IMG/VR virus record: IMGVR_UViG_3300025009_000255
Span: 1 to 37,685 of that record
DNA from: a virus
Length of the DNA: 37,685 nt
Strand: one strand, 5' to 3'
Shown: positions 18,185-26,422 of the stretch, in pieces
Numbering within the stretch: the stretch's first letter is position 1
Layout of the letters: every line of letters starts with the position of its first letter
Position numbers and translations under genes: made by a program
The notes under the pieces: generated by a model
What the model was told of the DNA's origin: nothing
Databases searched by the model: none
Seen by the model: only the letters and a program-made list of their open reading frames with translations

Positions 18185-18991
18185 ATGAAAGAGATACCAA
18201 ACATAGCAACATTAAGAATAGATGTTAAAGAATTTAACAGGCATGATAGCACCAAAAGAAATGCTATAATCTACTACTACTACCTAATGTCCTTATATCG
18301 GAAATCAATAATCTACAACTGGTCATACAAAAGGCTTTCCGAAATAACAGGTTTACACCGGACAACCATAAGCGGATACATAAAATTTTTAAAACGATAT
18401 AATTTTATAGAACAACAAGGCAATCATCTTGTGCTTAAAATAAGGCGAGATGAATATGCTAAAACTAAAGTAAAGAAAGGATTATCATGGAAGGAATTTA
18501 AAGAACTATTTAGTATTAAGCTGTTAAAGATTAATATACAACAGCAAGAGTTTATTATTAGAATGAAAAGAATTTATCAAAAGAAAAATTCATTTGTAAG
18601 TCGAAAAGAATACAAAGCATTCTTGAAATTTTACAAAAAAAATAAAAAGAAAATTAAATTAGAAGATAAATCGAATTCTGTAATAACTCATTCAACACGA
18701 TCATTAGCAAAATTGTTTAAACTCTCCGCTTCAACAGTAGGTGTATTATTAAAACAATGGAAAAAAGCAAAAAAAATAGATTATAAAGAAGAATTATCAT
18801 TAATTAAAGAAAATTGTTCTTATGATGAATATAGATTAATGTTAAGTTCATTTAATAAGAATCAACTTTCTTTCTTTCCTGTATATAATGATTATTCTAT
18901 ATTCTTACATAAGGGTATATCTATTTCCTTGCTTAACACATATGGAGAGAATATAAGTATGTACAAAAAACCGACACGACATGTAAAATGA
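18185..18991 (+). CDS. Early winged-helix DNA-binding protein (possible replication initiator or regulator)
   Basis: 268 residues from the ATG at 18185, chosen over an upstream TTG. Two helix-turn-helix-like segments are visible: YKRLSEITGLHRTTISGYIK (~43-62) and TRSLAKLFKLSASTVGVLLK (~175-194). They are separated by a very Lys-rich helical linker. Two winged helices around a basic linker recall plasmid/phage initiator or primosome-type proteins. It is the first gene of the rightward operon and overlaps the RNase H gene by 4 bases (ATGA). The exact role is not determined. Confidence 0.65.
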   Translation: MKEIPNIATLRIDVKEFNRHDSTKRNAIIYYYYLMSLYRKSIIYNWSYKRLSEITGLHRTTISGYIKFLKRYNFIEQQGNHLVLKIRRDEYAKTKVKKGLSWKEFKELFSIKLLKINIQQQEFIIRMKRIYQKKNSFVSRKEYKAFLKFYKKNKKKIKLEDKSNSVITHSTRSLAKLFKLSASTVGVLLKQWKKAKKIDYKEELSLIKENCSYDEYRLMLSSFNKNQLSFFPVYNDYSIFLHKGISISLLNTYGENISMYKKPTRHVK

Positions 18992-19533
18992 ACAATCAGG
19001 ATAATTTTTTAAGAATTTTCACTGACGGATCTTGTTTAACAAATCCGGGCAGAGGAGGATGGGCATTTGTTGTTCTGACAAAAGACTATGATCTCCTGGA
19101 TAATGGGTCAGGAAATGTTTATTACACTACCAATAACCGTATGGAATTAACAGCAGTGATTAAGGGTATTCAATTTTGTATCCACAATTATCCTGAATAC
19201 AAAAGATATATTATTTATTCCGACAGCACCTACGTTGTGGATGGCATTGAGGGGTGGATGAAAGGATGGGCTGAGAAAAAATGGAATGGTGTTAAAAACA
19301 CAGATTTGTGGAAACAGGTACACAGGCTCAAATTTGTGGATAACCTAAACATCAGGGCAAAACATGTAAGAGGGCATAGTGGTAATATACACAATGAGAT
19401 GGCTGATGAATTAGCCGGAATAGCAGCAAGAAGGGAAATGCCTAATCTTCCAAGACTAACCCCTTTAGAGGAGAGAATGGCAATGGATGAAAGTAGGAAT
19501 TTGGATATGGAATTCATGAGAAGATTGTTATGA
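18988..19533 (+). CDS. rnhA: Ribonuclease HI
   Basis: 181 residues with all RNase HI catalytic residues in order: Asp13 in FTDGS, Glu53 in NNRMELTA, Asp79 in YSDSTYV, His130 in VRGHSG and Asp140 in NEMADELAG. The basic protrusion (WMKGWAEKKWNG) is present. It degrades RNA in RNA-DNA hybrids, for example primers during phage replication. It has a ~30-residue C-terminal extension beyond the usual ~155. It is translationally coupled to the upstream winged-helix gene. Confidence 0.95.
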   Translation: MNNQDNFLRIFTDGSCLTNPGRGGWAFVVLTKDYDLLDNGSGNVYYTTNNRMELTAVIKGIQFCIHNYPEYKRYIIYSDSTYVVDGIEGWMKGWAEKKWNGVKNTDLWKQVHRLKFVDNLNIRAKHVRGHSGNIHNEMADELAGIAARREMPNLPRLTPLEERMAMDESRNLDMEFMRRLL

Positions 19534-19562
19534 TTTAACCCTTTCTTTTCGTATTTTTAAAG

Positions 19563-19814
19563 ATGAATAACCTTAATCTTTTTACTATGTTTATCACTAA
19601 TAATTGGATTGAAGAACACTATCCACTAATCGAGGAATCCCTCCTTACAGCACTCAAACAAAACCCTGACATTCCCACAGACAAGATTTCTTTTCGCAAA
19701 AACGTAAAGACAGCTCGATTTGTCTATAATGAGGGGGTTGAACATGAGGATGAAAAGACCCTTTTAATTTTTAGTCTTGACAAATATCCTGTAAGGCTTG
19801 TGGATTCTAATTGA
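19563..19814 (+). CDS. Unknown small protein (83 residues)
   Basis: An acidic 83-residue protein with no recognised domain, 29 bases after the RNase H gene and presumably co-transcribed. It has a helical N-terminal half and a short strand-like C-terminal half (KTLLIFSLDKYPVRLV). A structured terminator-like region follows at 19828-19925. Confidence 0.55.
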   Translation: MNNLNLFTMFITNNWIEEHYPLIEESLLTALKQNPDIPTDKISFRKNVKTARFVYNEGVEHEDEKTLLIFSLDKYPVRLVDSN

Positions 19815-19827
19815 CACAGCTATAAAG

Positions 19828-19925
19828 CGGAATGTTGAAAATGTAGTTTTTCATAGCATTGGTTAATAACAATGTGATTTTTGTTAATAAATAGATTTTC
19901 ACCTCAACATTCCGTTTTTTTTTTT
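19828..19925 (+). terminator. Long structured terminator (possible small RNA)
   Basis: CGGAATGTTGA (19828-19838) pairs perfectly with TCAACATTCCG (19904-19914), followed by about ten Ts. The 65-base interior holds another hairpin (CATTG/CAATG) and a repeated GTTAATAA. The large loop is unusual for a plain terminator. Confidence 0.65.
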
Positions 19926-20007
19926 AACTTTTTTGATAAAACATTTGGAAATTAATAATTTTTACCATTACTTAGCATCTTTAAATATTAATTAATCAAT
20001 TTAAACT

Positions 20008-20193
20008 ATGGCAAAAAAGAAAGATAAGTTAGCAGAGGGCAGGTCAACATCATTTGATCCAGACCTGTTAATAAAGATTGAGCAACAGGCTAAAGAAGAA
20101 GGAAGGACATTTAGTGGGATGGTAAACTTTATGGCATTAAAATATTTGAAAGATATATTTTCGGAAAAACAAAATCAAAATAAAGGGATGTAA
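20008..20193 (+). CDS. Ribbon-helix-helix type small DNA-binding protein
   Basis: 61 residues. A basic N-terminus leads to a strand [20 protein letters not shown] and then a helix [16 protein letters not shown], the Arc/MetJ/CopG layout. Such proteins dimerise and read short inverted repeats. It is a candidate, among others, for recognising the abundant 11-bp motif of this genome, but nothing shows this directly. It starts after a ~190-base gap containing the structured terminator, so it may have its own promoter. Confidence 0.65.
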   Translation: MAKKKDKLAEGRSTSFDPDLLIKIEQQAKEEGRTFSGMVNFMALKYLKDIFSEKQNQNKGM

Positions 20194-20219
20194 AAATTAA
20201 GGATAAAACGAAAAATAAA

Positions 20220-20648
20220 ATGGAAACAGGAATTGAACAACTTTTAGGCAAGACATTAACTGCCGTAGTAAAAAACAAAGACAATGATGAAATCATTTTC
20301 ACTGTTGATGATGGAACTGAATACAAAATGTATCATAGCCAAGATTGTTGCGAAAGTGTATTAATAGATGATATCAATGGTGACTTAAATGATTTAGTGG
20401 GTAGCCCTATTTTGGTTGCAGAAGAAAATAGTTCAAGTGAACATACGCCTGAACAATTAGCTGAAAAGGAAAAAGAAAAGCAAGAGAAAGGCGATGACTA
20501 TGATAATTATGAAGAAAGTTTCACTTGGACATTCTACAAATTAGCAACCATAAAAGGATACGTTGACATTCGTTGGTACGGTTCATCAAACGGCTATTAT
20601 TCGGAGGGTGTAGATTTCATAAAAATTGGTTCGGAGAACGATTGGTAG
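20220..20648 (+). CDS. DUF7448-like phage protein
   Basis: 142 residues with [27 protein letters not shown] in the first half and [29 protein letters not shown] in the second, which I recall as the signature of the phage DUF7448 family. A charged Glu/Lys-rich insert separates them. The biochemical role is unknown. It follows the ribbon-helix-helix gene by 26 bases. Confidence 0.65.
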   Translation: METGIEQLLGKTLTAVVKNKDNDEIIFTVDDGTEYKMYHSQDCCESVLIDDINGDLNDLVGSPILVAEENSSSEHTPEQLAEKEKEKQEKGDDYDNYEESFTWTFYKLATIKGYVDIRWYGSSNGYYSEGVDFIKIGSENDW

Positions 20649-20708
20649 CTATTGACTGTAACTATGTTATAATGTCAGGTCAAAAAATTGCACCAAAAAT
20701 TAATTCAA

Positions 20709-20732
20709 AATAAAGGGTTATAACCCATTATT
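20709..20732. repeat. 24-bp palindrome: two facing copies of the recurrent motif
   Basis: AATAAAGGGTT (20709-20719), spacer AT, AACCCATTATT (20722-20732). It lies upstream of the gene at 20752. The same arrangement with the same AT spacer recurs at 32193-32216, also between genes. It could be an operator for a dimeric protein or an RNA hairpin. Confidence 0.7.
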
Positions 20733-20751
20733 CACATTAAAAACACATACC

Positions 20752-20958
20752 ATGAAAAACAAAATGAAAACAAAACAAGAACTTGGAAAAATATCATATT
20801 TTCTAAGAGGTGTAAGAAAACAAAGTGGTGGCCAGTCAGGAACAAGAAAATCCATAAGAAGGGTTTCCGGTATTCAGAGTTCACTTCCTTCATCCACTAA
20901 AATTGGTGGAGGTGATGCATACAGAATAAGAAATATCAGAATGACACAAAATAAATAA
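20752..20958 (+). CDS. Small basic protein of unknown function
   Basis: 68 residues, strongly basic (Lys, Arg, Ser, Gly rich) with no recognised domain. It follows an A-rich leader typical of Bacteroidota starts. The composition would allow nucleic-acid binding. It is followed at once by a tRNA-like inverted repeat. Confidence 0.45.
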   Translation: MKNKMKTKQELGKISYFLRGVRKQSGGQSGTRKSIRRVSGIQSSLPSSTKIGGGDAYRIRNIRMTQNK

Positions 20959-20960
20959 CA

Positions 20961-21055
20961 ACAAGTGTGGGCATGACTACAAATAAACAAAAGCTGGTTG
21001 GTTCCAAATTTCGGAGCAATTCGGAGGTCTTGGTTCGATTCTCGCCCACACTTGT
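20961..21055 (+). ncRNA. tRNA-like structure closed by a 12-bp stem (degenerate tRNA, attP core or small RNA)
   Basis: ACAAGTGTGGGC (20961-20972) pairs perfectly with GCCCACACTTGT (21044-21055), 95 bases overall. Just before the 3' strand is GGTTCGATTC, the hallmark of a tRNA T-loop, followed by an acceptor-like strand. The D and anticodon arms cannot be folded convincingly and the T-stem is poor, so it is not called a functional tRNA. Confidence 0.45.
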
Positions 21056-21098
21056 ATCTTCTCAAAATAAAGGGTTCGATTTATTAACAATTAAATAT

Positions 21099-21629
21099 AT
21101 GAAAACTATGAAACTATTAGCAGACATCCTTGATGAACTAACACCTAATGAATTTTTTATCCTTGTCTTTGTGGCAAGAGAAGCAACAAATGGTATAACC
21201 TATTTTTCAATGAGTGAAGCACAGAAAGTTTCAAAAATTGATGATGTAGAAGAAATAAAAAGATGTATTGATAGGCTTATTGAACTTGAGTTTGTTGAAT
21301 TCAGAGATGTGGAGGGTCAATACATTAAAATTAAAGTGATCAATAAAAAAATTAAACCTTCCAATTTAAGGCATAAACCCTTTATTCCCCCAACGTTTGA
21401 GGAGATAAAAGCATACCTTGAAATGGTTAAGGTGAGAAATGGGTATGATATTCCACCGGAAAGGGTTTATGAATACTATGGTGATAGTAATTGGATAGAC
21501 AGCCAGGGTAATCCTGTAAAAAATTGGAAAGCCAAAATATTGAACAATTGGCTTAAGCCACAGTATAAGGTTAATACCAAAAATAATAATGCTAAAGATA
21601 ACACCTACAAACAGTGGGGCAAAGCCTAA
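21099..21629 (+). CDS. Unknown early protein, winged-helix-like N-terminus
   Basis: 176 residues from the ATG at 21099. The frame extends upstream but would overlap the tRNA-like structure, so the later start is preferred. Residues ~10-85 resemble a winged-helix fold (LTPNEFFILVFVAR, then EEIKRCIDRLIELEFVE, a helix before a wing). The C-terminal half has a PPTFEEIKAYLEM segment often seen in replisome-organiser or helicase-loader-like phage proteins. A DnaB gene lies 480 bases downstream. Function is tentative. Confidence 0.6.
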   Translation: MKTMKLLADILDELTPNEFFILVFVAREATNGITYFSMSEAQKVSKIDDVEEIKRCIDRLIELEFVEFRDVEGQYIKIKVINKKIKPSNLRHKPFIPPTFEEIKAYLEMVKVRNGYDIPPERVYEYYGDSNWIDSQGNPVKNWKAKILNNWLKPQYKVNTKNNNAKDNTYKQWGKA

Positions 21630-21659
21630 ATAAAGGGTTCAAACTAAAATTTTACAACC

Positions 21660-21800
21660 ATGTTTAAATTAGCTAAAATACTTAATTACATATCCGAAAA
21701 CAGGGATTGTGTTTACATTTTAATATTTGCCTTATTGGCTGTAATAGCTATTATTGCTGTTGTTTTTTATTCTATAAGTTATGGTACAAACCCCTTATAA
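21660..21800 (+). CDS. Small single-pass membrane protein (46 residues)
   Basis: An ATG at 21660 opens 46 codons with a central hydrophobic helix (VYILIFALLAVIAIIAVVFY) flanked by a basic N-terminal side (FKLAKIL). The stop lies inside the start of the next gene (overlap with 21781). Function unknown; size and topology resemble small phage membrane proteins. Confidence 0.5.
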   Translation: MFKLAKILNYISENRDCVYILIFALLAVIAIIAVVFYSISYGTNPL

Positions 21801-22110
21801 ATGGAATAAATACATAGCCAATAAGGGCAAATGTGATTTCTGTGGGGTAAAGAGGGATTATTATAACTGCCGGATAACAACAGATGGGTTTCTTGCTTGT
21901 CGCACCTGTTATAATAATAAAGGGTCAAAAACAGTGGAGGAGTTCAGGGAATATATAAGGGGTTGCATCCGCAAACTTAAAAACAGGAGGATGCCACCGG
22001 AATACAGGATAGCCTCACGCTATGGAGCTGCAACACATAACCATTATTTTCTATTCTCTTTTGAAAGAAAACTAAAAAAAGCAAAAGAAAAACTCAGGAA
22101 CAAAAAATGA
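21781..22110 (+). CDS. Zinc-ribbon-like small protein
   Basis: 109 residues with CDFC (~19-22) and CRTC (~41-44), two CxxC pairs spaced for one zinc site, followed by a very basic helical tail. It overlaps the DnaB gene by 4 bases (ATGA), so it is coupled to replication. It probably binds nucleic acid, but its family was not identified. Confidence 0.6.
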   Translation: MVQTPYKWNKYIANKGKCDFCGVKRDYYNCRITTDGFLACRTCYNNKGSKTVEEFREYIRGCIRKLKNRRMPPEYRIASRYGAATHNHYFLFSFERKLKKAKEKLRNKK

Positions 22111-23573
22111 AACAGGATTTACTCTCTATATTGGATTATGACAAGATACCTCCACAGGATATTGCAATGGAAGAAGCAGTGATTGGTGGGATATTAATAG
22201 AATCATTAGCATTTGATTTAGTGGTAGATATTTTAACCCCTGATTCATTTTATAAAGAAACCCATAAATTCATATATCAGACTATATTCAACCTCAACAA
22301 AAAAAACAAAGAGATTGATATTCTAACGGTAAAAGATGAACTTCAAAATAATGGGTTATTAGAAAAGATTGGTGGGGCATACTACCTAACTACCTTAACA
22401 CAAAGAACATCATCTATTGCCTCCATACAGGAATGGGCATTAAGGATAAAAGAAAAATACATACGAAGATTATTAATACAAAAATCAACAGAAACAAGAG
22501 ATTCAGCCTATGACGAAAGCAAGGACTTAGAACACACACTTGACATGCTTAATATTACGATTGATACTGTTAATAAAGAAACAACAATCGGAACAGGATT
22601 AACCCATATATCCAGCATAGCTGTTAAAGCAAGCGAAGATTTAAACCATAAGATTGAAAAAGCCAATAGAGGAGAGGTTCTTGGTGTACCTACCGGACTT
22701 ACAAAGCTTGATAGTATGACATTAGGGTGGTTGCCAGGGCTTCTTATTATCATTGCAGCCAGGCCTTCATTGGGTAAAACAGCCTTTATGATTAAATTCG
22801 CTAAGATAGCAGCTAAAAATGGGTATAAAGTGTTAATCTTCTCTATTGAGATGAATGAAATAAGTTTGGTTCATAGGCTGATTCTTTCTGAAACCACTGT
22901 TGACCATGAAAAATACAGATCAGGAAAAGGCATAACTGAAGATGAAATGATGCAAATAAAGGGTTCATCAAAAATCATTGCGGATCTGCCTATTTACATT
23001 GATGATAATCCCTATGCCACAGTATCATATATGCGAAGCCATGCAAGAATAAGAAAGAAAGCAGGGGAATGTGATATGATCATGGTTGACTATTTACAAA
23101 TTGTAACCCCACAAAAAGAAAAAGGCAGATCAAGGGATGAAGAAGTGGGAACCATTACCTCAGGGTTAAAAGCCATTGCCAAAGAACTTAAAGTTCCGGT
23201 TATTGCCCTTGCTCAATTAGGAAGAAAAGTGGAGGACATGAAAGACAATAGACCCAAGCTTTCCACATTAAGAGAATCAGGAAACATAGAGGCTGATGCT
23301 GATATGGTATTGGGAATACACCGACCAAATTATTATGGTGATTTATTTATTGATGAATATGTAGGAGGTAGATCAATAAGTGTATCTGCAATAAATAGGG
23401 GACATCTTATTGTACTTAAACATAGGGATGGGCCTGTGGGATATATCCCATTTTATTATTCCGATAATTTAGCAGTGATAGAAGATGCGGATTATAAAGA
23501 AAGGGTTGCAGTAGATTATGACCCTGATACATATATTAAACCAGTGGGAGATGATGAAGATCTTCCTTTTTAA
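22107..23573 (+). CDS. dnaB: Replicative DNA helicase, DnaB family
   Basis: 488 residues of normal DnaB length. The N-terminal domain begins PQDIAMEEAVIGGILIE. The RecA-like C-terminal domain has LDSMTLGWLPGLLIIIAARP leading into Walker A (ARPSLGKT, residues 218-225), FSIEMN, Walker B (MIMVDYLQIV, Asp328) and ALAQLGRKVED. It would be the hexameric 5'-3' helicase of the phage replisome. No intein is present. Two recurrent 11-bp motif copies lie inside the gene. Confidence 0.95.
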   Translation: MKQDLLSILDYDKIPPQDIAMEEAVIGGILIESLAFDLVVDILTPDSFYKETHKFIYQTIFNLNKKNKEIDILTVKDELQNNGLLEKIGGAYYLTTLTQRTSSIASIQEWALRIKEKYIRRLLIQKSTETRDSAYDESKDLEHTLDMLNITIDTVNKETTIGTGLTHISSIAVKASEDLNHKIEKANRGEVLGVPTGLTKLDSMTLGWLPGLLIIIAARPSLGKTAFMIKFAKIAAKNGYKVLIFSIEMNEISLVHRLILSETTVDHEKYRSGKGITEDEMMQIKGSSKIIADLPIYIDDNPYATVSYMRSHARIRKKAGECDMIMVDYLQIVTPQKEKGRSRDEEVGTITSGLKAIAKELKVPVIALAQLGRKVEDMKDNRPKLSTLRESGNIEADADMVLGIHRPNYYGDLFIDEYVGGRSISVSAINRGHLIVLKHRDGPVGYIPFYYSDNLAVIEDADYKERVAVDYDPDTYIKPVGDDEDLPF

Positions 23574-23588
23574 ACCCATTATTCAAAC

Positions 23589-23963
23589 ATGATAAATTTT
23601 TTACTACATAAAGAAAACGCTAAATTCCTAAAGTTCCTGTATGATTGTCCAAAGGATAAATGGTTAACAATAAATAAGGGGTCATACAAACAATGGGATG
23701 AAATAATTGTTAAGATAATGAATAATGGGTTCTTTAGATTTGAGTGGATTTTTAATTTATCCCCGGAGCAGATGGTGATGATTGCAAAATTCTTCGAGAT
23801 ACCCCTTCCTGAATGGCATAAGGCAATACATAATGGGAAAATACATAAAGACAAGATGTTTGATGATGACAAAAAAAGACACCTGTATTTAACTATCAAA
23901 AAATTCATCTTTAAATTTTCTAAGGATAATACACAATTTATAAAAGAATCAGTTAAATTTTAA
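23589..23963 (+). CDS. Unknown protein (124 residues)
   Basis: A basic, helical 124-residue protein with no recognised domain, 15 bases after the DnaB gene and likely co-transcribed. The spacer holds a recurrent motif copy (AACCCATTATT, 23574-23584) and another copy lies inside the gene. Confidence 0.55.
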   Translation: MINFLLHKENAKFLKFLYDCPKDKWLTINKGSYKQWDEIIVKIMNNGFFRFEWIFNLSPEQMVMIAKFFEIPLPEWHKAIHNGKIHKDKMFDDDKKRHLYLTIKKFIFKFSKDNTQFIKESVKF

Positions 23964-23967
23964 AAAC

Positions 23968-24546
23968 ATGGAACAAAAAATCAAACCTGAAGAATTTTTT
24001 CTTTACAAAGGAAAGACCTATGTAGCCAGGATGGTTACAGACACAAAGGTGGTGGGTGTATTAAGACGATCATCAGAAACAAAAACAGGGTTTATGGAAT
24101 GTGATATTTCAGAAATAGAACGCCCTGTGCAGGTGATATGCAAAATGCTTGCGGTACCTTCAAAGCCAAAGAAAGGAGATATAATCAGGGTATGGGCTAA
24201 AGGTTCTGATATACCCACTATCTCCCGAATGGTAATGCCAATAGAGAATAAGGGGTTTCTCGAAAATCATAAGGTAGAGAGATTGTTGCCTTTCTTTTTC
24301 GGATTGGAACACCGGGAAATACTCGAAGGAAGTTATTTTAGCTTATCACAATTTGCATTATCAGAATCAATGCACAAATGGCTACTTGGAAAACCAACAC
24401 CTGAAGGAGCAAAACATCTTAAAGATAATTACATAGTAGAGGTAGAATTTACTAAAGGAATGGTAGTGGTGCATAATGTGGAAGGGGAATCCATTCCTGT
24501 GATTAAAACTAATATCACCGACGGGGAAAATGAATGGTATGTGTAA
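23968..24546 (+). CDS. Unknown protein (192 residues)
   Basis: A 192-residue protein of alternating strands and charged loops; no family recognised. It follows the previous gene by 4 bases and is the last intact early gene before the IS element. The C-terminal part (IVEVEFTKGMVVVHNVEGESIPV) looks like a small beta domain. Confidence 0.55.
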   Translation: MEQKIKPEEFFLYKGKTYVARMVTDTKVVGVLRRSSETKTGFMECDISEIERPVQVICKMLAVPSKPKKGDIIRVWAKGSDIPTISRMVMPIENKGFLENHKVERLLPFFFGLEHREILEGSYFSLSQFALSESMHKWLLGKPTPEGAKHLKDNYIVEVEFTKGMVVVHNVEGESIPVIKTNITDGENEWYV

Positions 24547-24602
24547 CGTTTAGTATATGAAAAAAATTTATTTAACAACAAGGGCATATCTCATTCAGTA
24601 GA

Positions 24603-24704
24603 ATGGTTGAAATGCTAAATGAGGAGGCAAAACGTGAAATAACAGCAGAAGAAGCTGGATTATTTTCAAGACCTGAATGTGTTTGTGAACTACCCACACA
24701 CTAA
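24603..24704 (+). pseudogene. Short gene interrupted by the IS element
   Basis: An ATG at 24603 opens 33 codons (MVEMLNEEAKREITAEEAG and on). The last few, including CELPTH, come from the IS right end and its stop lies in the IS hairpin loop. The charged N-terminal part reads as phage protein. With the element removed at the proposed junction the frame would end two codons later, so the loss may be small. Boundaries are approximate. Confidence 0.4.
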
Positions 24705-24717
24705 AAAGATGTGTGGG
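24693..24717 (-). repeat. IS right-end hairpin
   Basis: CCCACACA and TGTGTGGG flank a nine-base CTAAAAAGA loop 21 bases beyond the tnpB stop. In this family TnpA binds this hairpin, and the same RNA segment forms the 3' scaffold of the TnpB guide RNA. Confidence 0.7.
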
Positions 24718-24737
24718 CTTCCTGCACAACGCATAGC

Positions 24738-25856
24738 CTAATGGCTTACGTTAGCGTACAAAGGGTTGTCCCTAACCCCAAAATTCTTTATATTATATGC
24801 AGCATTCAAATCCCTATCTATTGAATTATTACACTTATCACAATTGTAAGTTCTATCTGAAAGTTTTAAATCTTTCTTGTGATTTCCACAATTAGAACAT
24901 ACTTTACTGCTTGGTTCAAATCTGCCAATTACAACAAGATTTTTACCTTGCCATTCAGTTTTATATTCAAGCATTGTTCTTAATTGTCGCCAACCCATTT
25001 CAGATATGGCTTTAGCTAAATTATGGTTCTTAACCATATTACTAACTGCTAAATCTTCTAATACAATTGTGTTATACGTGTTTACTAATTCAGTAGATAT
25101 TTTATGCAAGTAATCAGTCCTTTGGTTACGGATTTTTTCTTGCAATAATGCTACTTTTAATTTTTGTTTTTCTCTATTTATTGAACCTTTCTGTTTTCTT
25201 GCAAAGCTTCTCTGTTCAACTCTTAATCTTCTTTGTTGCGATTTGAAAAAGTTTTTATTTTCATACACCACACCATCAGAAGTAATTGCTAAATCTTTAA
25301 TCCCAAAATCAATACCAACAGATGTTTCGGATTTAATTGGTTTTTGCTTTGGTTTTTCTATTTGTGTATCAACCAATATTGATACAAAGTATTTACCAGT
25401 AACAGTTTTGCTTAATGTAACTCTTTTTGGTAATCCTTTGAACAATCTATGATAATCAATAGCAACCTCTTTTAATTTAGGTAATTTTAAAATGTTGTTA
25501 TCAAAATCAACCTCAAAACCTTGTGGAAATGTAACTGACTGCTTAGAGTATCTATTCTTGTATTTAGGAAACTGACCTTTGCCTTTAAAAAAGTTTTGAT
25601 ATGCTGTATCTAAATTGATAATACTATGTTGTAGTATTTGACTTGGACATTCTTTAATGTAATCAAATTCCTTTCTTAATTCTGGAAGTTGTTTAATTAA
25701 ATCATATTTAGATATTGATGTTTTATTTGAAGCATACGCAACAGTCTTGGTCTCTAAACCAAGATTATATACCAATCTATTTACACCAAAATACCTTTGT
25801 AATTGGTTTTTTTGGTCATCCGTTGGGAATATTCTGTATTTGTATCCTTTAAGCAT
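24738..25856 (-). CDS. tnpB: TnpB RNA-guided endonuclease (OrfB_IS605)
   Basis: 372 residues. The RuvC active site appears complete: Asp183 in SVGIDFGIKDLA, Glu267 in IVLEDLAV and the acidic DRDLNAAYNI motif at 347-349. A zinc ribbon is intact (Cys320, Cys323, Cys339, Cys342). N-terminal features typical of the family (YKYRIFPTDDQ, VYNLGLE) are present. TnpB cleaves DNA next to a target-adjacent motif, guided by an RNA from the element's right end, and favours retention of the element. It is divergent from tnpA, with a hairpin-rich gap between them. Confidence 0.95.
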   Translation of the reverse strand: MLKGYKYRIFPTDDQKNQLQRYFGVNRLVYNLGLETKTVAYASNKTSISKYDLIKQLPELRKEFDYIKECPSQILQHSIINLDTAYQNFFKGKGQFPKYKNRYSKQSVTFPQGFEVDFDNNILKLPKLKEVAIDYHRLFKGLPKRVTLSKTVTGKYFVSILVDTQIEKPKQKPIKSETSVGIDFGIKDLAITSDGVVYENKNFFKSQQRRLRVEQRSFARKQKGSINREKQKLKVALLQEKIRNQRTDYLHKISTELVNTYNTIVLEDLAVSNMVKNHNLAKAISEMGWRQLRTMLEYKTEWQGKNLVVIGRFEPSSKVCSNCGNHKKDLKLSDRTYNCDKCNNSIDRDLNAAYNIKNFGVRDNPLYANVSH

Positions 25857-25943
25857 ATATTATTAAATAGTCTAAACTTTTGTAAAAGTACAACATTTTT
25901 ATCTAAATTACAAGTTTTGGTTAAATTTATTTTATTTGATACC

Positions 25944-25996
25944 GTATTTTGTTTAAATCATTCCGTCTTTGGTTGTAAATAATTTAAACAAAATAC
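25944..25996. repeat. 15-bp perfect inverted repeat upstream of tnpA
   Basis: GTATTTTGTTTAAAT (25944-25958) and ATTTAAACAAAATAC (25982-25996) form a strong hairpin ending six bases before the tnpA ATG. In RNA it could hide the tnpA start, as known for other IS200-type elements; as DNA it could be an operator between the divergent genes. Confidence 0.7.
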
Positions 25997-26002
25997 TACA
26001 TT

Positions 26003-26407
26003 ATGCAATCAAATTACATTTCTACAAATCATTCAAAACACTATTTAAAATGTCATCTAATTCTCGTTACTAAGTATCGTAAAAATATGTTAGTTGGTCA
26101 ATTAAATGATGATTTAAAAGATATATTCAGTTCCATAGCAGATAACTCAGATTTTGAAATAGAAGTTATGGAGTCTGATGTAAACCATATTCATTTCTTA
26201 ATTAGGTACATACCTCGCCTATCTATATCCCAAATGGTTCGTAGGCTTAAACAAGAATCTACTCGTCAGTTATGGTTATTGCATCATACTACTTTACGTC
26301 AGTATTATTGGTATCGTAAAATACTTTGGAGTGATGGGTTCTTCGTTTGTTCAATAGGTGAAGCAAGTCCAGATACTATCCGTCAATATATTTTAAGCCA
26401 AGGTTAA
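26003..26407 (+). CDS. tnpA: TnpA, Y1-type HUH transposase (IS200/IS605)
   Basis: 134 residues, near-normal length. The HUH metal-binding motif is HIHFL (His62, His64) and the candidate nucleophile is Tyr129 in TIRQYILSQG. The opening KHYLKCHLILVTKYRK and LSISQMVRRLKQES are standard for the family. It would excise and insert the element as single-stranded DNA at a short target sequence. It appears intact, so the element may be active. Confidence 0.93.
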   Translation: MQSNYISTNHSKHYLKCHLILVTKYRKNMLVGQLNDDLKDIFSSIADNSDFEIEVMESDVNHIHFLIRYIPRLSISQMVRRLKQESTRQLWLLHHTTLRQYYWYRKILWSDGFFVCSIGEASPDTIRQYILSQG

Positions 26408-26422
26408 TCATACCTTTGTCGC

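Noticed and set aside
20967-21098. Upstream extension of the gene at 21099 to an ATG at 20967
   Set aside because: It would translate through the tRNA-like inverted repeat and adds a segment with no conserved look.
24570-24620. tRNA-like 5' sequence (GGGCATATCTCATTCAGTAGAATG)
   Set aside because: No T-arm or acceptor partner follows; resemblance to a D-arm is by chance.
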